From Candidatus Saccharimonadota bacterium (lineage in GTDB: Bacteria > Patescibacteriota > Saccharimonadia > Saccharimonadales > Saccharimonadaceae), in NCBI GenBank assembly GCA_905373345.1, contig CAJPSU010000019.1:1-9190 (forward strand): a stretch of 9,190 bases of DNA. The letters run 5' to 3'. The position numbers and the translations under genes are program-made. The notes beneath the pieces were generated by a model, which did not search any database, was not told the DNA's origin, and saw only the letters and a list, made by a program, of their open reading frames with translations. This document shows positions 1 to 6,210 of this stretch, in pieces; position 1 is the first letter of the stretch, and each line of letters opens with the position of its first letter.

Positions 1-68
1 ATTAGCTTTTACACTATCTATTTTAGCGGGTTGTTCTTTGTTGGTTTAGTGAACCCGAGAAAGAGATA

Positions 69-356
69 TTGCTTGGGCGCGGTCAGAATTATATAATTAA
101 AGGTATGAGTAAACCGGATGAGAATGGTGTTGTTGACGTCGACATTGCGCTTGTAGGTAAAAGCGGCAAGGAATTATCTGATCCGAATATTCGCGTTATC
201 ACTGCCGAAGAAATAGAAGCGGCTGATAAACTACTTGGTGTCGACGGTGACTACACACCGAGCGAAGAAGAACTGACTAAGATTCATGAGAAGATGCGTT
301 CGTACAATCAGAATATTACAGTGACACGAGCGGATGGTACGACGTTTGCGACATAA
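69..356 (+). CDS. Fragmentary protein, C-terminal end of a possible ADP-ribosyltransferase fold
   Basis: The frame is open from 27 (in-frame TAG at 24-26) to the TAA at 354-356. The first possible start is TTG at 69, with a weak purine-rich stretch at 57-65; the ATG at 105 has AAAGG only one base away. Read back to 48, the protein begins S-E-P-E-K-E-I-L-L-G-R-G-Q-N-Y. This resembles the E-x-E plus LLxRG strand that carries the catalytic glutamate near the end of C3/VIP2-like ADP-ribosyltransferases. About 75 acidic, soluble-looking residues follow, which I do not recognise. The motif lies before any good start codon, so the gene is probably broken or frameshifted near 40-50. The T-run at 45-47 could join frame 1 to this frame if one T is missing. 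The ART assignment is an inference from about 15 residues. Alternatively this is a short hypothetical gene starting at 69 or 105. Confidence 0.45.
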   Translation: MLGRGQNYIIKGMSKPDENGVVDVDIALVGKSGKELSDPNIRVITAEEIEAADKLLGVDGDYTPSEEELTKIHEKMRSYNQNITVTRADGTTFAT

Positions 357-358
357 TC

Positions 359-388
359 TTGCCAACTCTCCTCTCTCTGTAGTACAAT
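359..388 (+). promoter_or_regulatory. Sigma70-like promoter candidate
   Basis: TTGCCA at 359-364 (5 of 6 to the -35 consensus) is followed after 18 bp by TACAAT at 383-388 (5 of 6 to the -10 consensus). The predicted start of transcription is near A395. It would serve the small gene at 506, but a terminator-like hairpin begins at 399, only a few bases after the predicted start. Confidence 0.4.
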
Positions 389-398
389 AACCGTAAGC

Positions 399-429
399 AA
401 CGTGGTCACGAGCAGTGGGCACGTTTTTT
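399..429 (+). terminator. Rho-independent terminator-like hairpin
   Basis: AACGTG (399-404) pairs with CACGTT (420-425), and an inner CAC/GTG stem (407-409 with 415-417) closes on a 5-base loop. A 2x2 internal mismatch (GT/GG) separates the two stems. Six T follow at 424-429. It lies 43 bases after the stop codon at 356, so it would end the upstream transcript. It could also attenuate any transcript started from the promoter candidate at 359-388. Confidence 0.55.
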
Positions 430-505
430 CTTTCTCTCGCAGTCCGGAAAGGTAATATGCCGCCGCTATCGTGGCCATTTCAAACGTTGCGGAGAATAAA
501 CAATC

Positions 506-715
506 ATGAATACACAGAAAAACACGAATACAAACACGCTACGAAGCCGCTATGTCGCGGTTACCGAGCATGGAGATGTAGAGCTTGCCGATGCTCATAA
601 CGGCAAGTTCAAACGATTCAAGAAGATGATCGCCGGCCATGGCGACTTCGTAGACCCGCGGAATGCGGGGAGGAAGATGGTGTTGGATAAAGAGTTCTCA
701 CGCAAAACCAGTTAA
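506..715 (+). CDS. Small basic hypothetical protein (69 aa)
   Basis: I do not recognise this gene. It starts at ATG 506 with GGAG at 491-494, 11 bases upstream, which is a rather long Shine-Dalgarno spacing. It ends with TAA just before the perfect terminator at 739-766, which supports a real transcription unit. The first 12 residues are polar and rich in Asn and Thr. The middle, R-Y-V-A-V-T-E-H-G-D-V-E-L-A-D, looks like a beta-hairpin, and a Lys/Arg-rich stretch (K-F-K-R-F-K-K, residues 34-40) follows. There is no signal peptide, membrane segment or cysteine. The charge suggests a cytoplasmic protein that may bind nucleic acid, but that is only a guess from composition. The gene sits between two terminators and so is probably transcribed alone. 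Confidence 0.6.
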   Translation: MNTQKNTNTNTLRSRYVAVTEHGDVELADAHNGKFKRFKKMIAGHGDFVDPRNAGRKMVLDKEFSRKTS

Positions 716-738
716 TTCGGGTAGTAGAGACCCATTTT

Positions 739-766
739 AATAGACGATCTTTGTCGTCTATTTTTT
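739..766 (+). terminator. Rho-independent terminator after the small gene
   Basis: A perfect 9-bp stem, AATAGACGA (739-747) with TCGTCTATT (754-762), closes on a 6-base loop and runs directly into T763-T766. It ends the unit containing the small gene at 506-715. It finishes only 24 bp before the -10 element of the deacetylase promoter. Confidence 0.85.
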
Positions 767-787
767 ATGCTACGATATAGTGCATTA

Positions 788-803
788 TGCTATAACTATA
801 ATA
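788..803 (+). promoter_or_regulatory. Extended -10 promoter giving a leaderless deacetylase start
   Basis: TG-C-TATAAC (TG at 788-789, hexamer 791-796) is an extended -10. Seven bases after the hexamer the transcript would start on A803, which is the A of the ATG. A second hexamer, TATAAT (797-802), abuts the same ATG. There is no Shine-Dalgarno before 803 and no good -35, which an extended -10 can do without. Confidence 0.6.
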
Positions 804-2041
804 TGACGCGTTCAAAAACACATAAAATCACATCGCCCGCGCCAAAGAAATCGACGCGAAAAATGCCAAGAAAACGGCGGAGCATTTCTTTGAAAAAATC
901 ATACATCATCGTCTTTGCTGTAACGCCAGTTCTTGCAACCACATGCTTAGCGCTCGCGTTTCACCTGAACCGCCCGCATGTTACGCCAGCAGCCGATCCC
1001 GCCGACACCAAATATTATTTCGCAAATTCAAAATATCGCGACATTACGTCAAAATTTGTGCAGCGCCGCAACCGCGCCGAGCAGACATCACTTGAATACC
1101 CCATCACGAAAAACCAGAAGATTAACGATACGATCGCCGCTGCTATCAACGAGAAAGACCGCGGCTTTCGCGATACACTCGCCAAACAGTCGGCGCACAT
1201 TACCGAGCCATTCACGAACACAGCGGGCTACCAAGTGCTGCGTAACGACGATCATTTTATATCAATTACGGTATTGGTTAAGCAAGATATGCATGCTGCA
1301 CACTCTGAGCAGTATTTATTATCATGGACGTTTGATAAACGAACGGGCGATATTGCGACGCCTCATGATTTAGCGTCAACTAATCCGCCAGAGAATCCTA
1401 CGCCATCTCCCGCTGCTCCGCAAAACAGCACAACCCAGTGCAGCGGCAAATGTATCGCATTGACATTCGACGACGGACCAGGAGCGCATACTATGCGTTT
1501 GCTTGACGTGCTTGATACCTATCACGCCAAAGCAACCTTTTTCGTAATCGGTGAAAAAGTAGCAGCGCACCATGCAATTCTGCAACAGCAAGCTGCTCGC
1601 GGACACCAAATCGGCAACCATTCGTGGCGGCACCCCGACTTGACGGCGCTCGCGCCGAGCAATGTCGCGAACGAAATCACGCAAACTAACCGTGCGATTC
1701 ATGCTGCTATCAAGCAAACGCCAACGGTAATGCGTCCGCCATATGGCGCAATCAATACCTCGGTTTCGCAGCAATTACAAACATTTGGCATGTCGTCGGT
1801 TTTGTGGTCGATTGATACGCGCGATTGGGCTGATCGCGATAGTAATATCGTATGCTCGCGCGCCGTCAGCAATGCGCGCGCCGGCGCAATTATCTTATTT
1901 CACGATATTCACCCAACGTCGGTCGACGCTATACCGTGCGTTCTTAATGCATTATCAAAGCAAGGTTTCACGTTCGTGACAATTGATACGCTCTTTGGCG
2001 GGAAGCTACAGCCAGGACGATCGTATTTTAGCGCGATATAA
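803..2041 (+). CDS. Membrane-anchored polysaccharide/peptidoglycan deacetylase (CE4, PdaC-like)
   Basis: This predicted metal-dependent deacetylase removes N-acetyl groups from cell-wall or other glycans outside the membrane. From ATG 803 it has 412 residues. A basic cytoplasmic head (1-32) precedes one membrane segment (about 33-54). A DUF3298/DUF4163-like domain follows (about 75-191, with H-A-A-H and a T-F-D-K-R-T-G-D strand), then a Pro/Ser/Thr linker (192-213). The NodB/CE4 domain (about 217-398) has all five motifs: TFDDGP 221-226, HSWRHP 273-278, RPPYG 311-315, DTRDW 338-342 and LFHDIH 365-370. The metal triad Asp-His-His and both catalytic residues are therefore present. The domain order matches Bacillus PdaC, a peptidoglycan MurNAc deacetylase; the exact substrate here is inferred. 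An in-frame ATG at 767 lies in the terminator T-tract and upstream of the -10, so I reject it. The stop codon is 3 bp from that of the convergent gene. Confidence 0.93.
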   Translation: MTRSKTHKITSPAPKKSTRKMPRKRRSISLKKSYIIVFAVTPVLATTCLALAFHLNRPHVTPAADPADTKYYFANSKYRDITSKFVQRRNRAEQTSLEYPITKNQKINDTIAAAINEKDRGFRDTLAKQSAHITEPFTNTAGYQVLRNDDHFISITVLVKQDMHAAHSEQYLLSWTFDKRTGDIATPHDLASTNPPENPTPSPAAPQNSTTQCSGKCIALTFDDGPGAHTMRLLDVLDTYHAKATFFVIGEKVAAHHAILQQQAARGHQIGNHSWRHPDLTALAPSNVANEITQTNRAIHAAIKQTPTVMRPPYGAINTSVSQQLQTFGMSSVLWSIDTRDWADRDSNIVCSRAVSNARAGAIILFHDIHPTSVDAIPCVLNALSKQGFTFVTIDTLFGGKLQPGRSYFSAI

Positions 2042-2044
2042 ATC

Positions 2045-3397
2045 CTATTTCCACACAACATCACACCCGTCTATCGTGCGCATAACGGTACCGTTCTGAT
2101 CAATGAGTACGGTGCGCGTCGACACATTGTGCCCATTAACAGGATAATTATCAAACGACGAATTTTGCTGCGGTGCAGTCTCGACAGCAATATATTGGCC
2201 ATTCAGCGATGCGGACAGCCCCGTAATGTCATGTGCGCTGTCTGGACGATATAGCCTGGCTGCGCTACGCCCATCATTATATGTGACCTCGCTGCCTGGT
2301 TTTCTATCGGCAATAAACATACTCTGCATCAACCGGGTATTCTTTCCCAGCAGCTTAAGCCGCACAACGTATGAATTTGTCTGCGATGAGTCACTGAAAA
2401 TTGCGCGGCGTTCATTTCTCTCAAGATCATACGTTACAAAACCGCCCGCGCTTCCGAGAAACGACAGCATTCGCCCATCGCTTGAAAAATCGCCAAGCTC
2501 GCTCGCGCTACCGAGTGGTCGCGGTTGTTTTTTGCCCGCCGTATCAATGAGTAGCAAATCGCCCTTCACTGTGACGACCGCTACCACACGGCCATCAGGA
2601 CTGGCGCGCCAATCAGTCACCGCACCCACATTTTCAATCGCGCGCGACGAGCCGCTTGCTACATCTAATAACCGTAGCTGCCCGCCTTTCGTATCAGAGT
2701 GTTCACCCGTAATGTAGCCGACGCGCCGCCCGTCGCCAAGTGATTGCAGTTTCGCGGCAAGTTGTGGTTTTGCTACCGGCACCGCTTGCGTGCGCTTGTT
2801 ACTCAGGCTAACGCGCTGCAACTGCGATACGCTATCGCGATAGGTATTTACAACTAGTTCATCACGCACTGCGACAAACTCAAGGATTCGCGGCGCCGCA
2901 AATAATACTTCGGTTTTTTCGGATTGCATGGTTGCCGCGATAATTTGGTCATTTGCTTTATTCTCATCGCCGCCACTATACTGCCGATGCAGGTAATATA
3001 ATTTCGCCGCAGGAGTGGAAAAATGATATTCAATATTGCTGCGCTGCCGCCCATATTGGCCTGCTATATCGCGTACGCGCACACGATACTCCGTTTGATA
3101 CCGCAATCGTTCGTTTGGCGTGACAACTATTGTATTGCCGCTTGTCGTCACCGATACGGAAACAGCCGGCGTCAACGAAACCTGCTCTGGCGTAACGCGC
3201 TTGATTGGCACAGACACATGCAGCACAATCCGCCCGTTCGCATTGGTCAATTCAGATGGATTAAGATCAGCGTAGCGTACACGAACGCCTCCATTTGCTG
3301 TTGCTATTGTGAGAATTATTATAATAGCGCTGCAAACAGCTGCCACCAGCGTAAACCGGCGTAAGCATAGCCGCTTCAATTGCACTTTAATACACAT
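2045..3397 (-). CDS. Membrane-anchored Ig-like plus TolB-type beta-propeller protein
   Basis: This 450-residue protein has a basic N-terminus and one membrane segment (about 14-34), so the bulk should lie outside the membrane. Residues about 45-128 resemble an SbsA/Big_5 Ig-like domain, with the typical L-N-P-S-E opening, V-T-P-N-E-R-L and Y-R-V-R-V-R-D, ending in H-F-S-T. Residues about 135-450 have repeating PD40/WD-like blades: S-P-D-G-R-V-V-A at 266-273, S-S-D-G-R-M-L-S at 305-312, L-N-G-Q-Y-I-A-V at 398-405, and a closing D-V-V-W at 446-449. No catalytic motif is visible; binding, sensing or scaffolding is likely. The ATG at 3397 has GGGAG four bases upstream and overlaps the TIGR03943 gene by 11 bp, so translation is probably coupled. 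I infer that it is the extracytoplasmic partner of the permease pair. No terminator follows before the convergent deacetylase. Confidence 0.85.
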   Translation of the reverse strand: MCIKVQLKRLCLRRFTLVAAVCSAIIIILTIATANGGVRVRYADLNPSELTNANGRIVLHVSVPIKRVTPEQVSLTPAVSVSVTTSGNTIVVTPNERLRYQTEYRVRVRDIAGQYGRQRSNIEYHFSTPAAKLYYLHRQYSGGDENKANDQIIAATMQSEKTEVLFAAPRILEFVAVRDELVVNTYRDSVSQLQRVSLSNKRTQAVPVAKPQLAAKLQSLGDGRRVGYITGEHSDTKGGQLRLLDVASGSSRAIENVGAVTDWRASPDGRVVAVVTVKGDLLLIDTAGKKQPRPLGSASELGDFSSDGRMLSFLGSAGGFVTYDLERNERRAIFSDSSQTNSYVVRLKLLGKNTRLMQSMFIADRKPGSEVTYNDGRSAARLYRPDSAHDITGLSASLNGQYIAVETAPQQNSSFDNYPVNGHNVSTRTVLIDQNGTVMRTIDGCDVVWK

Positions 3398-4142
3398 ACG
3401 GCTCCCGCGGCGGCGCGACCGATTGAATACGCGATGGCTTCAAAACAATTTTATGCGGTGAATCTGCGTCAGGATTTTCGATAAACTCACCCGTGATTTC
3501 AAGCCAACTATTCGGTGAGTAACGATGTCGCCAGTCCGGTGCGTAAACCGGCACACCAATCGGCTGCGCGTCAACCACGCAGCATGTCACGAAAAAACGC
3601 GAGGCGAAAAATATATTTGTATTACCATTATCGGCAACAAATCCGGTGATTGAAGCGGCCTTGCCTACGAAAAAATTCGCATCGTAATGTACCAGCAACG
3701 ACGACCAATCTTTAATACCGAGCTGCGAATAATCAGTCGTATCAAATAACGCCGACGAGGCATCTGCATTGGTCAATGCCGAATTGCGGTCAATGCCACG
3801 ATTAACTGCCGTGCGTGCACTAAGCGTTGCCGGCTGCACGAAAAGAAAACCGGCACAAGCCATCACGAAGAGGAGCGCCGTTATTACCTTTGCTATTGTA
3901 CGATTATCTCTAGCGCATGTAGCTGTTTGAACAGCATGATACGACCGATATCCGACCACCATGCTCGCCAGCGCTACTATTAGTCCAGCACCGGCCATCA
4001 CTAATGTGAATATCGTGTAACGCGGATGAATATAGAGTTGTAGTTTTCCGAGTATGCCTAGGCGAATGACTCCAGCGCACAATAGCGCCATCGCAATCGC
4101 ACCGCAATGCTCAACATGCCACGCCGACCATTTACAGTGCAT
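3387..4142 (-). CDS. TIGR03943/DUF1980 (YcgQ-like) membrane protein, permease partner
   Basis: This 251-residue protein resembles the TIGR03943 family (B. subtilis YcgQ type), whose genes usually sit beside a YcgR-like permease, as here. Three membrane segments are visible (about 12-30, 43-66 and 84-104). Y-I-H-P-R (37-41) between the first two matches a family signature. After the third, an extracytoplasmic domain (about 105-251) carries F-V-T-C-C-V-V-D-A-Q-P (184-194) and G-V-P-V (196-199), the most recognisable family motif. The Cys187-Cys188 pair could bind metal or form a disulfide, but no function is proven for the family. A role in metal, especially zinc, handling has been proposed for relatives and is unproven. 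The ATG at 4142 follows GGGGGTGA at a tight spacing and overlaps the permease gene by 11 bp, which points to translational coupling and a shared complex. Confidence 0.9.
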   Translation of the reverse strand: MHCKWSAWHVEHCGAIAMALLCAGVIRLGILGKLQLYIHPRYTIFTLVMAGAGLIVALASMVVGYRSYHAVQTATCARDNRTIAKVITALLFVMACAGFLFVQPATLSARTAVNRGIDRNSALTNADASSALFDTTDYSQLGIKDWSSLLVHYDANFFVGKAASITGFVADNGNTNIFFASRFFVTCCVVDAQPIGVPVYAPDWRHRYSPNSWLEITGEFIENPDADSPHKIVLKPSRIQSVAPPREPYVY

Positions 4143-5013
4143 AATTCACCCCCAATCCTATTGCCGCAGCCATTAACAATACCAACAGTGAAACCTGCAT
4201 CAGCACTTTCGGCTGATATGTCGTCCGCATCAAACTGAGTAATTTGATGTCGATCATTGGCCCAAACACTAGAAAGCTCACAAGCGAACCAGCAGTAAAC
4301 GTATCTCTAAATGCCAGCGCAAAGAATGCGTCAACATTTGAGCAAATAGAAATCACAAACGCCAGCACCAGCATTGCGGCGATAGACCATGCCGGGTTGC
4401 TACCAAGTGTTAATAAAATTTCACGCGGCACAGCAACTTGCACTAATGCTGCCGCTGCCGCACCGAATAAAAGCGCCGGCAGCATATGGCTTGCCTCGTG
4501 GCGGAATAATTCTAAACTGCGCACCCACCGCCGTTCATGAATGTGGCGAGAAATTTGGCACGTTTTGATAAAATCTGGCTGTAGCAATTCATCACGCCGG
4601 CGCTTCATAAACACCCAACCAACTATATTCGCGATAGCAAAGCCACCCGCCATACGCCCAGCAAGCACCACCGGATCGTTCGCAAATGCTTGCTGAGTAG
4701 TAATGATCGTCACCGGATTCAGCACTGGAGCAGCAAGCAAAAATACCAGTGATTCTGACGCACTCAAGCCTTGCGCTAACAGCCCACGCGCCAACGGTAC
4801 GTTACCGCACTCGCACACCGGCACAAATACACCCAACAACGAAATAGTAACTTGCCGCACCCAACGACACTTTGGCAACCGGCGCAACAACCAGCCTTCC
4901 GGCAGCCATACTTGTACTGTCACCGAAATTATAATACCGAGCACGACAAACGGCAGCGCCTCAACAACGATACTAATCAGGAACGTGAGAAAATCTTGCA
5001 GAGGAGTAGGCAT
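4132..5013 (-). CDS. Permease, DUF318/ArsP_1 (YraQ/YcgR-like) family
   Basis: This 293-residue polytopic membrane protein has two bundles of helices around a cytoplasmic basic loop (about 136-175). Family signatures are clear: P-V-C-E-C-G-N-V-P at 65-73, A-P-V-L-N-P at 95-100, I-C-S-N-V-D-A-F-F-A at 223-232 and F-G-P-M-I-D-I-K at 250-257. The C-x-C motif in the membrane suggests thiol or metal chemistry at the transport site. Relatives include MAs(III) exporters (ArsP) and the YcgR permeases paired with TIGR03943 proteins. The neighbouring TIGR03943 gene places it in the second group, whose substrate is unknown. The ATG at 5013 has AGAGG four bases upstream, and an extended -10 ends only nine bases before it, so it heads its own unit just after the Ham1-like gene. 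It overlaps the next gene by 11 bp. Confidence 0.92.
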   Translation of the reverse strand: MPTPLQDFLTFLISIVVEALPFVVLGIIISVTVQVWLPEGWLLRRLPKCRWVRQVTISLLGVFVPVCECGNVPLARGLLAQGLSASESLVFLLAAPVLNPVTIITTQQAFANDPVVLAGRMAGGFAIANIVGWVFMKRRRDELLQPDFIKTCQISRHIHERRWVRSLELFRHEASHMLPALLFGAAAAALVQVAVPREILLTLGSNPAWSIAAMLVLAFVISICSNVDAFFALAFRDTFTAGSLVSFLVFGPMIDIKLLSLMRTTYQPKVLMQVSLLVLLMAAAIGLGVNYAL

Positions 5014-5022
5014 ACAACCTCT

Positions 5023-5031
5023 ATTATACCA
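5023..5031 (-). promoter_or_regulatory. Extended -10 promoter for the permease operon
   Basis: On the minus strand, TG at 5031-5030, G5029 and a perfect TATAAT at 5028-5023 form a textbook extended -10. Transcription should start near 5016, leaving about three leader bases before ATG 5013, too few to contain the AGAGG at 5021-5017. The promoter sits in the 31-bp gap after the Ham1-like stop codon (5045), so the permease operon can be expressed apart from the kinase and Ham1-like genes. No good -35 is present. Confidence 0.65.
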
Positions 5032-5044
5032 ATCGCAAACTCAC

Positions 5045-5614
5045 CTATATCACCTCCTTTTGATATTCTTTTACCCACGCCGCAAATTCCTGCCATACTG
5101 GCGCGATCAGTACCGTTTGTTCCTTGTCAGAGAGTTCTGCGATAGTTTTATCTATGCCGTCGGCGACAAAATATTTATCGTAATTACGCCCATTCATACC
5201 ACGCGGTTCACGAACTAATGTACCAGTCACTTTTGATGAAAACGTCTTGAGCGTCACGCCATCAAAATACGTAACCGTTCGCTGCGTAAATGCTACTGGA
5301 TTTTCAATATTTTGCACTAGATTAACCAATTTATCCATACCAAGTACATCAAGCACATACTTTGTATATACACCAGGAAAACCACCGAGCGGTTCAATAA
5401 ATAGCCCTGAGTCCATCACTACTACAGGGCAGCGCAATAACGTATGGTATTTTATCGCCTTGTCGACCGAGACCTCCGCTTGATCATCTGATTGAATTTC
5501 TGGAACGTCCGGTAGGTCAATGCTTGGCGGCATTAATTCAATACCCGTACCGGCAAGTGCACGATTAGCACCACGGAGTTTGTGTATATTGGTGGTTGCA
5601 TAGAGGAGTTTCAT
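5045..5614 (-). CDS. Divergent Ham1/RdgB-like non-canonical NTP pyrophosphatase
   Basis: Ham1/RdgB enzymes hydrolyse ITP, XTP and related NTPs to the monophosphate and pyrophosphate, keeping damaged purines out of nucleic acids. This protein has 189 residues, near the family length. Visible features are the N-terminal A-T-T-N-I-H-K-L (6-13, phosphate-binding strand), the core M-D-S-G-L (67-71) leading into P-L-G-G-F-P-G-V-Y (75-83), and R-N-Y-D-K-Y-F (143-149) where RdgB has F-G-Y-D-P-I-F. Two changes stand out: Met67 replaces the first Asp of the usual D-D-S-G-L, and the C-terminal S-H-R base-recognition motif is absent (K-E-Q-T-V-L-I follows the S-D). Activity or substrate may therefore differ. 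The ATG at 5614 directly follows the kinase stop (TGAATG) and has AAGGGG six bases upstream, so the two genes are co-translated. Confidence 0.8.
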   Translation of the reverse strand: MKLLYATTNIHKLRGANRALAGTGIELMPPSIDLPDVPEIQSDDQAEVSVDKAIKYHTLLRCPVVVMDSGLFIEPLGGFPGVYTKYVLDVLGMDKLVNLVQNIENPVAFTQRTVTYFDGVTLKTFSSKVTGTLVREPRGMNGRNYDKYFVADGIDKTIAELSDKEQTVLIAPVWQEFAAWVKEYQKEVI

Positions 5615-6142
5615 TCATGACCCCTTCATAGTGTTATTGCTGCCTGTTACGCAATCATTCAATATCTTTCTCAGCATATCATCTGCGCTCATCTTTTCAT
5701 TAAATATCTGCTCTTCTTTTACACCAAGTACGTCATAACTCCTCCACCATTGGCGCATCTCCGCCTCGCCAAACTCATGTGCATTCGGCTTCGTGGCGTG
5801 CCGGCGTAATGTTTCATCAAACGGAATATCAAAGTAATAAACATGAACGACTCCATTAAAATTTACCATTAATTCCGTAAGCTTATTGCCGTACACGTCG
5901 CGGCGCAAAATTCCCTCTAGAATGACAATCTTATTAAGACGATTACCATACAAACACAGTTTATAGATAAGCTCAACTGCTGGATTATTCGGTACGTCTT
6001 TAACACGAAGCATGGTACGGCGCACGACATCTTGGGACACAAGCATCGCGTCCGCATGGAAATGGTCAAACAACCGTTTTGCTACCGTTGTTTTACCGCT
6101 GCCAGAATTACCGCGGAGGATAATGAGATGCGAATCTTCCAT
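5615..6142 (-). CDS. P-loop kinase, AAA_33/zeta-toxin-like family
   Basis: From ATG 6142 this is a 175-residue P-loop NTPase. Walker A, G-N-S-G-S-G-K-T, is at residues 11-18. V-S-Q-D-V-V-R-R (35-42) looks like the substrate-binding segment, and I-V-I-L-E-G (72-77) like the Walker-B-type strand. A conserved tail holds Y-Y-F-D-I-P-F-D-E-T-L-R-R-H (102-115) and the segment K-P-N-A-H-E-F-G. It resembles a conserved family of small kinases, annotated variously as AAA ATPase, uridine-kinase-like or zeta-toxin-like, that phosphorylate a small molecule. No antitoxin gene is adjacent, so I favour a metabolic kinase. An upstream GTG at 6169 is rejected because it lies above the predicted -10. The gene runs straight into the Ham1-like gene; NUDIX lies upstream. 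Together they suggest nucleotide or small-molecule phosphate housekeeping. Confidence 0.8.
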   Translation of the reverse strand: MEDSHLIILRGNSGSGKTTVAKRLFDHFHADAMLVSQDVVRRTMLRVKDVPNNPAVELIYKLCLYGNRLNKIVILEGILRRDVYGNKLTELMVNFNGVVHVYYFDIPFDETLRRHATKPNAHEFGEAEMRQWWRSYDVLGVKEEQIFNEKMSADDMLRKILNDCVTGSNNTMKGS

Positions 6143-6148
6143 ATGTCT

Positions 6149-6154
6149 AGTATA
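6149..6154 (-). promoter_or_regulatory. -10 element giving a leaderless kinase start
   Basis: TATACT (6154-6149, minus strand) is followed by six bases and then the kinase ATG. Seven bases after the hexamer falls on A6142, the A of the ATG. The spacing is the same as at the deacetylase. No Shine-Dalgarno is present before 6142 and the -35 region is poor. Confidence 0.5.
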
Positions 6155-6210
6155 TAATTTAACCGGCACTTTACGAAAAATCAGTTATAGGCGTGGGAAT
6201 TATATACGCA

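Noticed and set aside
767..802. ATG 767 as the deacetylase start, adding 12 residues
   Set aside because: It lies at the end of a terminator T-tract and upstream of both -10 hexamers, with no Shine-Dalgarno.
2084..2095. Perfect 12-bp palindrome AACGGTACCGTT
   Set aside because: It is inside the propeller coding region with no T-run or second copy; chance is the simplest explanation.
5615..6142. Zeta-type toxin of a toxin-antitoxin pair
   Set aside because: There is no small antitoxin gene beside it; it is coupled to a Ham1-like enzyme and its conserved tail fits a metabolic kinase family better.
6143..6169. GTG 6169 as the kinase start
   Set aside because: The added residues overlap the predicted -10, and members of this kinase family usually begin just before the Walker A strand.
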